Shown piece after piece: positions 51,883-61,598 of a stretch of 64,000 nucleotides of DNA; the stretch's first letter is position 1; each line of letters begins with the position of its first letter. Location of the stretch: contig NC_015474.1 of the NCBI RefSeq assembly GCF_000211475.1, forward strand, positions 1,302,001 through 1,366,000, given 5' to 3'. The notes under the pieces were generated by a model. That model ran no database searches. It saw nothing but the letters and a program-made list of their open reading frames with translations, and had not been told where the DNA came from. Made by a program: the position numbers and the translations under genes. The stretch is from Pyrococcus sp. NA2. Its GTDB lineage: Archaea > Methanobacteriota_B > Thermococci > Thermococcales > Thermococcaceae.

Positions 51883-52986
51883 TTAAAACAATGCTCCGTA
51901 CTTGTAGAATATTGAGCATGTTCCCTCGTAGGAAACCATGCAGGGCCCTATTGGATGTCTTGGTGTACATGTCTTTCCGAAGTGTGGGCAATCCGTCGGA
52001 AGGGCAAGTCCTCTTAGAACTGCCCCACATAGGCAACCTTTCTCTAGATCTGGAAGCTTTGGAACATCTGGATTATAATAGGTTCTTATCTCGAGCTCTT
52101 TCCATTCCCTCTTAAGCTCAAGGCCACTCCTTGGTATCACTCCGAGGGCTCTCCACTTGGCATCTTTAATTCTAAAGAATTTCTTTATCAACTCTTGAGC
52201 TTTCAAGTTACCTTCCCACTTAACTACCCTTGTGTACTCATTGACTATCTTTGCCTCGCCTTCCTTCACTAATCTTATCAGCGTTAATATTCCTAGGAGA
52301 ACATCAACTGGTTCAAATCCAGCAACGACCTGGGGAATGCCATACTTCTCAGTTATATGAGCCCATCCCTTGACCCCTATAATAGTTGATACGTGTCCTG
52401 GATCTATTAACCCGTGAAAAGTTGTCCCAGCTTTTACCAGGGCCTCAACTGCTGGGGGTGTTAGCCTATGGACTGAGTATATCTTGAAGTTTTCAATTCC
52501 CTCTTCAATAACTGTTTCGAGCATCCCCGCTGTTGGAGCTGTCGTTGTTTCAAAGCCAGGAGAAAAGTGAACCACGAGCTTATCCGGATTGTTCTTGGCT
52601 ATCTTATAAGAATCATAAATTGAGTACACTATTCTAACGTCATATCCTTGGCTTTTTAAATCTGCAAAACTACCTCTTGGAGTAGGAATTCTGTACATGT
52701 CACCAAATGTCGTTAATATTATCTCCTCTCCTTCCTCCCTCGCAATCTTCATGATTTCCATCATCTTCACTATATCCTCAACGGGGGTTATACAAACTGG
52801 ACATCCCGGCCCACTCATGATCTTCACGTTTTCTGGGAGTAGTGATCTTATTCCAGTTCTTGTCACAGTATCTTCATGGGTTCCACATACATGCATGAAC
52901 TTTAGCTCTCCTAGTCCCTTTGATTCCTCGTGGATTTTCTTAACGATTTTTTGTGCTACCGCTCTTTCTCTGAACTTTTCTAGCAT
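51883..52986 (-). CDS. hypD: Hydrogenase maturation protein HypD
   Basis: The 367-residue iron-sulfur protein forms with HypC the scaffold on which Fe(CN)2CO is assembled. Conserved Cys motifs are all present: CGTHEDTVTRTGIRSLLP (~residue 35), SGPGCPVCITP (~65), and the C-terminal CLCGAVLRGLALPTDCPHFG with CTPRHPIGPCMVSYEGTC. Its ATG follows the hypC stop directly, and its Shine-Dalgarno (GGAGGTGA) lies within the last hypC codons, so hypC and hypD are translationally coupled. Confidence 0.96.
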   Translation of the reverse strand: MLEKFRERAVAQKIVKKIHEESKGLGELKFMHVCGTHEDTVTRTGIRSLLPENVKIMSGPGCPVCITPVEDIVKMMEIMKIAREEGEEIILTTFGDMYRIPTPRGSFADLKSQGYDVRIVYSIYDSYKIAKNNPDKLVVHFSPGFETTTAPTAGMLETVIEEGIENFKIYSVHRLTPPAVEALVKAGTTFHGLIDPGHVSTIIGVKGWAHITEKYGIPQVVAGFEPVDVLLGILTLIRLVKEGEAKIVNEYTRVVKWEGNLKAQELIKKFFRIKDAKWRALGVIPRSGLELKREWKELEIRTYYNPDVPKLPDLEKGCLCGAVLRGLALPTDCPHFGKTCTPRHPIGPCMVSYEGTCSIFYKYGALF

Positions 52987-53214
52987 TTACTCACCTCCTA
53001 AGACGGAGAATACCTCTTCCCACGCTTCAAGAATTTCTTTGGCTCTCTCCTCGTCCAACTTCTCAATTGCAAAACCAGTGTGAACTATTACGTAATCGCC
53101 AACCTTTACATCGTCAAGAAGGTCGAGCCTAACCTCTCTCCTTATTCCTCCAAAATCAACTATTCCAACCTTACCCTTAATTTCCACAACTTTCCCTGGA
53201 ACTGCGAGACACAT
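52987..53214 (-). CDS. hypC: Hydrogenase maturation chaperone HypC
   Basis: The 75-residue protein is the HypC/HybG chaperone that carries the iron-ligand complex. It must start Met-Cys, and MCLAVPGKVVEIKG gives exactly that when ATG 53214 is used. The longer frame from 53241 would bury the essential Cys2, and GGGGAGAG precedes 53214. The GTTTTTAAAAC stretch at about 53255-53265 is the probable TATA box. The neighbouring divergent gene is a regulator at 53351. Confidence 0.95.
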   Translation of the reverse strand: MCLAVPGKVVEIKGKVGIVDFGGIRREVRLDLLDDVKVGDYVIVHTGFAIEKLDEERAKEILEAWEEVFSVLGGE

Positions 53215-53350
53215 TTCTCTCCCCGATCCTATGTTTGGCAATGAAATTTTTAGATGTTTTTAAAACCAAGGGTTTCACACCTCTCACAGGCTAAAATGTG
53301 ATCAGTTATGAGCAGAAGTGATATATAAAGAAACTAACAAAATTAAGAAC

Positions 53351-53797
53351 ATGCAAACCCAGGATTTAACTAGCGAAATCAAGGAGCTCAAGAGGATTCT
53401 AAATGAGCTAATGTCTAGCTTTGAGCTTTTGGCCCAGATGGCACAGGCTTATATAAGACTGCTAATGGTGTATGCAGAATATGGTGGTATTGGAATAGAT
53501 ATTGCCATTCCTGAGATAAGGCATGATCCAATAGCCAGGGAAATTGTTAAAATATTGTTTGAGCTTAAGAAAGCAAACGTGAGTCAAATAACTAGAGAGT
53601 TAAAGGGGAGGAGAGGGAAAGCATCTAGAAATACAGTTAGGATTAAGTTGGAGGAATTGAAGAGGCTTGGAGTTGTTGTTGAGGTTTCCGGTCAAAGAGG
53701 TAAGGTGTATTCCCTTTCTAGGGAAGTGATTAATAAGTGGTTTGAGTTGATCGGAATGCCAATTAAGATTGAGCACATAGATAGATATTTGAGGTGA
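53351..53797 (+). CDS. HTH regulator divergent from hypC, probably leaderless
   Basis: The 148-residue protein has an N-terminal coiled coil (TSEIKELKRILNELMSSFELLAQMA) and a C-terminal winged helix (IVKILFELKKANVSQITRELKGRRGKASRNTVRIKLEELKRLGVVVEV). A GTG at 53318 is in frame. However, GATATATAAAG at ~53320-53330 is a strong TATA box that places the start of transcription almost at ATG 53351, so the mRNA is likely leaderless. Divergence from hypCDF makes a role in hydrogenase gene control possible. It is not the known sulfur regulator SurR. Linked by a small gap to the helical protein downstream. Confidence 0.75.
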   Translation: MQTQDLTSEIKELKRILNELMSSFELLAQMAQAYIRLLMVYAEYGGIGIDIAIPEIRHDPIAREIVKILFELKKANVSQITRELKGRRGKASRNTVRIKLEELKRLGVVVEVSGQRGKVYSLSREVINKWFELIGMPIKIEHIDRYLR

Positions 53798-53802
53798 ATG
53801 AG

Positions 53803-54264
53803 ATGGAGGAAAAAGTCAAGACCTTAGTTGAGGAACTTGTTGAAGAGATCAAGAACGCAAAGACAAAAGAAGAGGTTGAAGTGCTGGAGAAGAAAGCCAA
53901 AGCTGTAGAAAGGTTGATAGAAGCATATGAAGGAGACAAGGATCTAGATAAAATTGCCATGTTAATGGATAAAGTTGGTCCAATGATGGAGGACATATTG
54001 GGTTCCTTACAGAAGATGCTTAGTGATCTTTACTCTCCAGAAAAAATGCAGGCCATTGGAAAGACAGTTGCTCAGTTCTATAAGGATCTTATCGAGGCTG
54101 GAATGGACAAAGAAACGGCTACTGAGCTAACAAAAGAATACATGAAGAGCATAAATTTCCTAAGAACATTGCTTGAGTCCTTTATGAACATGATGCAGAA
54201 GAAGGGAGGATTCATGCCTCAAATTCCAAAAAGAGAAAAGCATGAAGAAGGGGAAGAGGAGTGA
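53803..54264 (+). CDS. Coiled-coil cytoplasmic protein of unknown function
   Basis: The 153-residue protein is highly charged and almost wholly helical. It has an N-terminal coiled coil (EEKVKTLVEELVEEIKNAKTKEEVEVLEKKAK), a Met-rich C-terminal region and a polyglutamate tail. GAGGTGA spanning the preceding stop supports ATG 53803 rather than GTG 53794. It overlaps the following hydrophobic gene by 4 nt. The regulator, this protein and the next form one transcript. No family recognised. Confidence 0.65.
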   Translation: MEEKVKTLVEELVEEIKNAKTKEEVEVLEKKAKAVERLIEAYEGDKDLDKIAMLMDKVGPMMEDILGSLQKMLSDLYSPEKMQAIGKTVAQFYKDLIEAGMDKETATELTKEYMKSINFLRTLLESFMNMMQKKGGFMPQIPKREKHEEGEEE

Positions 54265-54500
54265 GGTTTCTGATTATTTTTCTTCTTAAATTTTTATTCT
54301 TTGAAATTCCAAAGATATTGTTCATGATTGCCGGCTTATTTAAGGTTATCAACAGGGGGAATAGAGCGTTTAGGAAGGCACTAATTAAGGAAGACGTGCC
54401 TAAAGAAGTAGTTGATAGTTTATGTAAAGAGCTCAGGCTAGATGTTAAGGCAATCTTTAAGTTTCTCACTCAACAGTTCGATTTCTTCTTCCCACCCTAG
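54261..54500 (+). CDS. Small membrane-associated protein
   Basis: The 79-residue protein begins with a hydrophobic N-terminal helix (RFLIIFLLKFLFFEIPKILFMIAGLF), followed by a basic helical region. It starts at GTG 54261, overlapping the upstream gene by 4 nt with GGGGAGGA before it. Its last ~63 nt overlap the convergent cbiO frame, so the C-terminal FDFFFPP may be a read-through extension. Function unknown. Confidence 0.55.
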   Translation: MRFLIIFLLKFLFFEIPKILFMIAGLFKVINRGNRAFRKALIKEDVPKEVVDSLCKELRLDVKAIFKFLTQQFDFFFPP

Positions 54501-55252
54501 CCCAATTTGTATACCAAGTTTTAGGAATAACTCCATAATGGGATGAACGTCTAAATTGCAAGCTTTTAAAAGCTCAAAATCCCTGAGAATCTCATTTGGT
54601 TTGCCAACCTTAATTACCCTTCCATCATATAGAAGGGCTATTCTATCACAGATCAACAAGGAATCAATGTCGTGTGATGCTATTATAATTGTTTTTCTGT
54701 CTTTTTATTTAACTCCAAAATTAGATTTCGGACTAATGTTTTTGCCTTAAAGTCTAGATTTGCAAAGGGTTCATCCAAAATCAGTATTTCTGGTTTCATT
54801 GCAACTACTGTTGCTATTGCTATCCTCTTTTTCTCTCCAAAACTTAGATTTTTGGTCTCTTTCCATATATAATCCCTCATTCCAACTTTGTCTAATGCCC
54901 ATAAGACCCTATTCTTTAGTTCGTTTCCTCTCAATCCTAAATTATAAGGACCAAAAGCAACATCTTCAAATACCGTAGGGCAGAAAAGTTGATCATTAGG
55001 ATCCTGAAATACTATTCCAACAATTTTTCTAACTTCTTTTGGATTTTTACTTGGATCGATTCCATTTACTTCCACTCTTCCCTTCTTGGGCTTAAGTAAA
55101 CCATTAAGGTGAAGGAGAAGAGTGCTCTTACCAGCTCCATTTGGTCCTAATATCCCAAATATTTCTCCTTTCTTTATCTCTAAGTTCACTCCTTTCAACA
55201 CCTCTTTATCCGAGTTTTGATAAGAAAAGTGTAGGTTAATGATCCTTATCAT
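54438..55252 (-). pseudogene. cbiO: Cobalt/nickel ABC transporter ATPase CbiO/NikO, frameshifted
   Basis: The gene is split by a single frameshift. The first part (from 55252) reads a normal CbiO with Walker A GPNGAGKSTLLLHL, FQDPNDQLFCPTVFEDVAFGP, signature LSFGEKKRIAIATVVAM and Walker B ILILDEPFANLD, then stops at 54683. In another frame the protein continues DRKTIIIASHDIDSLLICDRIALLYDGRV to 54438. This restores the H-loop His and gives a ~271-residue protein, the usual length. The break falls at a run of five A (T5 on the + strand, 54702-54706), so a one-base slip or a sequence error explains it. CbiMNQ are intact. Confidence 0.85.
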
Positions 55253-55899
55253 ATAAACAATCCCCCTAGTGCTAATGCTGTTAATATGATGATACTAACG
55301 GTTTGTGATTCCATCTCGATGTCTGGGAAGTTTCCAAATCCTCTTGATAACATAGCTAGATACACCCTTTCACTTCTAAAATATGCTCTGGTAAGTATCT
55401 CTGCTATTATTGATGCAAGCATCCTATAGTATTCCAATTTTCTCAAATTAAACCCCCTTGAATCAAGGGCCATTTTTACCCGTTGGGCTTCTTCGATTAT
55501 CAGTTCTAAATATCTGTAGGTAAATATTACAGTCAAGAGGAGTATTCTTGGAACCTTAACCCTCTTCATTTCATTTACTATCTTAAGGAACCCAACTCTA
55601 TCTATTATCACTACCATGGCTCCAGCTGAGAGCAATGCTTTTCCTAAAAGCATTGAAAACCTGTAAACACCTTCATACGTTATGGGGGTATTCAAAATTT
55701 GTGTCCCAGGACTGAAGAGTGCTAATATAAACATCATACCTTCAAAGCTGGCTATGAAACCTAGCTTCTTCAAGGTTTTCATTTTGGGCCTAAAAAGGAT
55801 CAGCAAGATGAAGAAAAGTAGGGCAAAATAGATAAGTTCGCTTAATTTTTTTCTCGTTACCACTCCAATTGAATAAATTATTAAAAAGAACAAATACAT
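55249..55899 (-). CDS. cbiQ: Cobalt/nickel ECF transporter transmembrane protein CbiQ/NikQ
   Basis: The 216-residue membrane protein is the T-component of the ECF-type metal transporter. It has about five hydrophobic spans and the coupling motifs RGFNLRKL (ALDSRGF; A-R-G type) and AMLSRGFG, which contact the ATPase. It overlaps cbiO by 4 nt and lies 3 nt after cbiN. Works with CbiM (metal-binding core) and CbiN. Confidence 0.88.
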   Translation of the reverse strand: MYLFFLIIYSIGVVTRKKLSELIYFALLFFILLILFRPKMKTLKKLGFIASFEGMMFILALFSPGTQILNTPITYEGVYRFSMLLGKALLSAGAMVVIIDRVGFLKIVNEMKRVKVPRILLLTVIFTYRYLELIIEEAQRVKMALDSRGFNLRKLEYYRMLASIIAEILTRAYFRSERVYLAMLSRGFGNFPDIEMESQTVSIIILTALALGGLFI

Positions 55900-55902
55900 A
55901 TG

Positions 55903-56154
55903 TCAGATCCCCTTCTTTACAACTCTTGAAATACCATAAGCTACCATAAACGTTATCATTATTCCTACTATACCCATAGCAGTACTTTGAAGCCAAGTTT
56001 CACCATAGTCAAGAGGTGCCTGATACATGGGCTTTTCTTTAAGTCCGAGCTTTTCCATTGTTGTTTCTAATCCGTCTGGGTTACTTGAGGCTAGAGGAAG
56101 GAATAGGGCAAGGAAGATAGCTATGATGATTAATCCTTTAATAACCTGCTTCAC
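55903..56154 (-). CDS. cbiN: Cobalt/nickel transporter small subunit CbiN (PDGLE domain)
   Basis: The 83-residue protein has two hydrophobic helices flanking the SNPDGLETTMEKLG motif, typical of the PDGLE/CbiN-NikN accessory subunit. The longer frame from 56196 is rejected because GGAGGTG precedes GTG 56154 at good spacing, giving an MKQVIKG start. It overlaps the end of cbiM by 17 nt. Confidence 0.87.
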   Translation of the reverse strand: MKQVIKGLIIIAIFLALFLPLASSNPDGLETTMEKLGLKEKPMYQAPLDYGETWLQSTAMGIVGIMITFMVAYGISRVVKKGI

Positions 56155-56764
56155 TCCTAACACCTCCAAAAACTGGAAGTTTTGTTCTGACTGCATTAAT
56201 TATCAAGATTGTGAGTATTGCCTCTCCAATACCTATTATAGAGTGGTAACCAAGCATAAGGGTCATTACCTTGAACAATGGAAGGGTATTGCTTAACCCT
56301 ATTTCAAGGGACGCTAGTATTGCTCCCAATACAACTGAACACCATGAGGCAATTCCAATTGCTAATTGCTCATTTAAAGGTTTTAACTTGGAGTATATTC
56401 CGTATCCGATAAATGCTCCTACTATTCCCATATTTAGAATATTTGCACCAAGTGCGGTAATTCCTCCATCTCCAAAGAGAAACGTTTGGACTATTAAAAC
56501 AGCCGTCATTACAATTACTGCAGGATAGGGGCCTAATAATATTGCCACTAATGTTGCTCCTAGTAGATGTCCGCTGACTCCACCTATTATTGGGAAGTTT
56601 ATCATTTGAGCTGCAAATATCCCTGCTGCAAATAACCCCAACAGTGGTATCCTTTCCTCTGGATACTCTTTAAGCTTCCTCAAAGAATATGCTAGTACTC
56701 CGAGTGTTATTATAAATGTAATTCCTGCTATCTTAATACTAAGTAGCCCATCAGGGATATGCAT
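56138..56764 (-). CDS. cbiM: Cobalt/nickel transporter core subunit CbiM/NikM
   Basis: The 208-residue membrane protein starts MHIPDGLLS, the invariant N-terminal metal-binding motif of CbiM/NikM, where the amino group and His2 bind the ion. About six or seven hydrophobic spans follow. It heads the cbiMNQO operon. Whether the metal is nickel or cobalt is not decided by sequence. The nearby hyp genes and the NikR-like repeats in the promoter favour nickel. Confidence 0.92.
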   Translation of the reverse strand: MHIPDGLLSIKIAGITFIITLGVLAYSLRKLKEYPEERIPLLGLFAAGIFAAQMINFPIIGGVSGHLLGATLVAILLGPYPAVIVMTAVLIVQTFLFGDGGITALGANILNMGIVGAFIGYGIYSKLKPLNEQLAIGIASWCSVVLGAILASLEIGLSNTLPLFKVMTLMLGYHSIIGIGEAILTILIINAVRTKLPVFGGVRSEAGY

Positions 56765-56779
56765 CTCTTTTCCCTCCTT

Positions 56780-56863
56780 GTGTTATCAATCTCATAAATA
56801 GTGTTACAAAATAAAATTGTTTCTTTAACTATCATATGTTAACATAAAGGTGGTAACATAAAG
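56780..56863. promoter_or_regulatory. Repeated GTGTTAC / GTAACAT elements upstream of cbiM
   Basis: The cbiM leader has GTGTTAT (56780-56786) and GTGTTAC (56801-56807) 14 nt apart. In inverted orientation it also has TAACATAAAG (56840-56849) and a second TAACATAAAG (56854-56863). GTGTTAC/GTAACAC half-sites are the form described for some NikR nickel-repressor operators. The first pair lies within ~45 nt of the start codon, suitable for repression. Binding is not shown. Confidence 0.45.
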
Positions 56864-56886
56864 TTAAGAAGAGGTAGCAAAAGAAG

Positions 56887-58084
<1,198 letters not shown>

Positions 58085-58088
<4 letters not shown>

Positions 58089-58369
58089 TCCTCACCCTCC
58101 TCAATCGGATAATACCTTTGAAATGTCATATCATCTATTATTTCAATATCATAACCCCTGAGTGCCTTTACAATATCCTTCACTATCCTTGCCTGAAGTG
58201 GCCATACCATTGCCATAGGGGCTGGTTTTCTTGGTGTGAACCTTGAGAATGCTACGAATATTATTATCTTCTTGTTTTCCACCATGACTTTACTTATCAA
58301 TCCCTCGGAGACTATATCCCTCTCTGTGAATGGATTTTTTACATTTTTAAGTAACTCAGTGATCTCCAA
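58085..58369 (-). CDS. MIP18/DUF59-family protein
   Basis: The 94-residue protein resembles the MIP18 (DUF59) iron-sulfur assembly family: NVKNPFTERDIVSEGLISKV corresponds to the DPE..ivdlGLV motif, followed by VAFSRFTPRKPAPMAM. The usual Cys of SufT-like members is absent, so it is a divergent member. It overlaps the ArsA-like ATPase gene by 14 nt. In bacteria and eukaryotes such proteins work with Mrp/ApbC P-loop ATPases on Fe-S clusters; the same pairing is suggested here. Confidence 0.65.
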
Positions 58370-59345
58370 TTATCATACCTCCAACTTTCTCAAGCCATTC
58401 AATCCCCCTGGGTTCTTCTTGGAACATGGGAATCTCAATGATTTCAACATTTTTGAATGTCTTCTTGACTTCGGAGATTATCTTTTCTTGGGTCCTTATC
58501 TTCCCTTTTATCTCCGGAATTTCCATCCTGACTATCTTATTGATCACTATCATGTTGAATGGTATTTTAAACTCTCTTAGGCTTTCGTAGGCTCTCTTTG
58601 TTTCATAGAGGGAAAGCATTTCAGGATTCATAACTGCAATAACAGCTGTTCTTTTAGGATTCGTTAGAACATTGTAAACGAACATTATCTCTTCTCTATA
58701 GGCATTTAGTTCCCTCATCACGGCATCTTCTTCCTCCCTACTTGCAAGCCTTATCTCTTTTCCATCCACAACGAATCTTCTTTCGCCTTGAATTTTCTCT
58801 ATGGCCCGTCTCCTTTCGAGTATTTTCCTTCTCAATTCGATCAGCTTGTCAGTCCATATTAGGGATATTTTTGGCAAGGCCAAAACTCTGAGAGTTAACC
58901 CCGTTGGTGGCGTGTCAAACACTATTACATCCCACTCATCTCCCTCGAGCAGAATCTCTCTTATTGCTTCAAGCGTTGCGTATTCTTCAATGCCAGGAGA
59001 ATATCTTAGCACTTCAAAATACTTTTCGAGGTTTATCACAGTTAGATAACGGTACATCATTTTCATGGTCTTTTCTAAATGCTCCAAATACTCTTTAATC
59101 ATTCCCTCCATGTCAAGTTCACTCGCATAGAGATTCTCCATTATTTCCCTGGGCTTATTGTTAAGCTTCTCCATAAATACGTCACCAAGATTGTGGGCTG
59201 GATCCAGTGAGACAACTAAGGTTTTGTATCCTTTTCTTGCCAGAGCAACAGATAATGAGGCACTTGTAGTTGTTTTTCCCACACCTCCTTTCCCTATAAC
59301 AAAAATGACCCTGAAACCGTCAACTGGTTTTAAAAACTCCTTCAA
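58356..59345 (-). CDS. ArsA/Get3-family P-loop ATPase
   Basis: The 329-residue protein has the deviant Walker A of the SIMIBI class: VIGKGGVGKTTTSASL. It also has switch I SLDPAHNLGDVF, switch II VFDTPPTGLTLRVLALP, and the C-terminal A-loop-like region. It matches single-domain ArsA/Get3 proteins, which in archaea are not obviously arsenic pumps. No Cys-x-x-Cys zinc motif of eukaryotic Get3 is seen. It overlaps the MIP18-like gene by 14 nt and is preceded 11 nt upstream by a small helical protein. Role in tail-anchored protein targeting or metal cluster delivery is inferred. Confidence 0.85.
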   Translation of the reverse strand: MKEFLKPVDGFRVIFVIGKGGVGKTTTSASLSVALARKGYKTLVVSLDPAHNLGDVFMEKLNNKPREIMENLYASELDMEGMIKEYLEHLEKTMKMMYRYLTVINLEKYFEVLRYSPGIEEYATLEAIREILLEGDEWDVIVFDTPPTGLTLRVLALPKISLIWTDKLIELRRKILERRRAIEKIQGERRFVVDGKEIRLASREEEDAVMRELNAYREEIMFVYNVLTNPKRTAVIAVMNPEMLSLYETKRAYESLREFKIPFNMIVINKIVRMEIPEIKGKIRTQEKIISEVKKTFKNVEIIEIPMFQEEPRGIEWLEKVGGMIIGDH

Positions 59346-59356
59346 TTTAAACCCCC

Positions 59357-59623
59357 CTAGTCTATGTCGAACATGCCAGCTATTTCAGCGAAGATATCAT
59401 CTAAATCTACGGCCCTCTGTTGCATGACCTTAATCTCCCTAATCATGTGTGGCATGAGTCTAAGTACGAGAGTTGTTGGCGGAGAGGGAATTCCTATAAA
59501 GGATCCCATGAGGATTAAAGCGAAGATGTTCTCTAACTCTCTCAGCTCGAATTCTATGTATTCAGTAGAACTCTGCTTGAAATACTCAAGAAAACCCTTG
59601 AGAAACTGTTTTATTGGCTCCAC
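59357..59623 (-). CDS. Small helical protein heading the ArsA-like operon
   Basis: The 88-residue protein starts MEPIKQFLKGFLEYFKQ after a strong GGAGGTGA; the longer frame to 59695 is rejected. It is helical, with a central hydrophobic segment (NIFALILMGSFIGIPSPPTTLVLRLM) and the end VDLDDIFAEIAGMFDID. No family known to me. It lies 11 nt before the ArsA-like gene and may be its partner or substrate adaptor. Confidence 0.65.
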   Translation of the reverse strand: MEPIKQFLKGFLEYFKQSSTEYIEFELRELENIFALILMGSFIGIPSPPTTLVLRLMPHMIREIKVMQQRAVDLDDIFAEIAGMFDID

Positions 59624-59652
59624 TATTTCACCTCCATAAAAAATAAAATGAA

Positions 59653-61431
59653 TCAGGCGGGAGCGGCCTGATATTCTTCTGCAGGCTTCTTCCATGCCCT
59701 GTACCAGTCAATCACTAGAAGGAAGTTCAGGGCTAGTCCTATTATAGTTATTATGCTGACCCAGACGTTAGCTCTTCCGACGTAGATGAGGAACCATAGT
59801 AATGCTGCCGTTACAGTGACCCAGAGGAAGAGTGCTGGAATCAACACTGCCCACTTCCAAAGCCCTCCAGGTCTTTGAATCTTTGCCACCCAAATCGAGG
59901 CGGTCATCATTGCTATACTCGCTAGCATCTGGTTCATTCCACTGAAAGCTGGCCAAATGATTAGCCAGCTTCCCTTCCATGCTAGGGCTATTCCGAGAGC
60001 GACGAGAATGAAGGATGCAATCCACTTGTTTCTGAGGATCTCTGGCCCCTTGACCATCTCAATTATCTCTTGCCACGCGAATCTGCCTAGCCTCGTTGCC
60101 GTGTCAAGCGTTGTTAACGCGAATGCCGAAACCCAAAGGCTTGCAAAGAGAGCTCCCAGCTTTGGATCAATTCCGAAAGCATCGCGCAGTCCGTATGCAT
60201 AGCTAGTTGCAAATATTCCGACTTTTCCAATTACCGTTCCATTCTTGAACGTCTCAAGTGCCGCGACACCTAGCTTCTGCAATAATCCTGAGTCTATCGA
60301 TTTTGCAGCGACAAGAGGAGCATAGGCCCTGGCCCATGTTTCAGCGGTTATTCCTATTCCCGCATTGTGGAACACCTGAAATCCATAGACTGCTATTGAG
60401 GAGATCACTATCGTTGACAAGAATCCCTCAGTGAACATTCCACCATAGCCAACTAGTAGTCCATGAAGCTCGTTGTCAAGTTGCTTCGATGATGTACCAG
60501 AACCAACTAATGAGTGGAATCCGCTCAATGCTCCACATGCAATCACTAGCGGTACCGTGGGCCAGAATGGCGATGGCTTTCCTCCGACCACGTGTGCACT
60601 GAACGTTGTGAATCCAGGAGCTGTAAAGGCTCCCAATCCCTTGAACCCTATTACGAAGAATGCTAGACCTCCCAAGGCCAAACCGAACCAAAGTATATAT
60701 GCATTGAGATAATCTCTTGGCTGTAGGAGAACCCACACTGGAAGTGATGATGCAACGATGACATATATTCCCAGGAATATGTACCATACCTTTGCACTTG
60801 CAACTATTGGGAATTTGAATCCGATGTAGATCGCTAGAATCAGTAGTATTATCCCAATTAAAGTTCCAACCTTGAAGTTCACCTGAACCTTGTACAGTAA
60901 CCATCCGAGTATTACAGCTATTATCAAGAACAATATTGATGCTGTAGCTGCTCCAGGCGTCTTAACGAAGATTCCAGCTATAACTGCTGCAAAAGCTGCT
61001 ATCACAAGAAGCAATGCAAACCAGACATAGAGCTCAAATGCCATGCTCGTCCTTTTGCTCATGAGCTTGCCGGCTATCCACTGGATTGATTTGCCATCGT
61101 ACCTTACTGATGACATTAGGGCTAGGTAATCGTGCACAGCACCTATGAATGCGTTACCAAACCAGACCCAGAGTAATGCAGGAATCCATCCCCAAGCCAT
61201 GGCAACGGCAGGGCCTACTATTGGCCCCGCTCCAGCTATGCTTGCGAAGTGGTGTCCATAGAGAACCAATGGGTGTGCGGGAACGTAATCAACACCATCA
61301 TAGAGCTTGTGTGCTGGTGTTGGCCTGTTTGGATCGGCCTTGACGACTTTGTTTTGCAGTCCTTTACCGTACATAAAATAAAAACTGACATATATTATCC
61401 CTGCAACAAGAATTATAACGGTGGAGTTCAT
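59653..61431 (-). CDS. CstA-family carbon starvation/peptide transporter
   Basis: The 592-residue polytopic protein matches CstA (carbon starvation protein A). ADPNRPTPAHKLYDGVDYVPAHPLVLYGHHFASIAGAGPIVGPA is the family signature, followed by many spans and SLVGSGTSSKQL. In bacteria CstA/BtsT members import peptides or pyruvate with protons. The start chosen is ATG 61431, after GGTGAC; the frame extends to 61443. It lies upstream of and co-oriented with the ArsA operon, but spaced. Confidence 0.9.
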   Translation of the reverse strand: MNSTVIILVAGIIYVSFYFMYGKGLQNKVVKADPNRPTPAHKLYDGVDYVPAHPLVLYGHHFASIAGAGPIVGPAVAMAWGWIPALLWVWFGNAFIGAVHDYLALMSSVRYDGKSIQWIAGKLMSKRTSMAFELYVWFALLLVIAAFAAVIAGIFVKTPGAATASILFLIIAVILGWLLYKVQVNFKVGTLIGIILLILAIYIGFKFPIVASAKVWYIFLGIYVIVASSLPVWVLLQPRDYLNAYILWFGLALGGLAFFVIGFKGLGAFTAPGFTTFSAHVVGGKPSPFWPTVPLVIACGALSGFHSLVGSGTSSKQLDNELHGLLVGYGGMFTEGFLSTIVISSIAVYGFQVFHNAGIGITAETWARAYAPLVAAKSIDSGLLQKLGVAALETFKNGTVIGKVGIFATSYAYGLRDAFGIDPKLGALFASLWVSAFALTTLDTATRLGRFAWQEIIEMVKGPEILRNKWIASFILVALGIALAWKGSWLIIWPAFSGMNQMLASIAMMTASIWVAKIQRPGGLWKWAVLIPALFLWVTVTAALLWFLIYVGRANVWVSIITIIGLALNFLLVIDWYRAWKKPAEEYQAAPA

Positions 61432-61598
61432 GGATGTCACCAAAGGTAAATGTTTCCTTTCTACAATTAAAAGTTTTCCACTTGATCGTGACTATATTGG
61501 ACAAATACCCACTAAATATTGACTTATCTTGTACAACATCATTCAAGGAAAGAAAAATTGATAAAAATTGCTGAGTGCCTCTCAATTTGGTGGTGCTG

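Noticed and set aside
53215-53241. Longer HypC start at 53241
   Set aside because: HypC needs Cys at position 2; only ATG 53214 gives Met-Cys.
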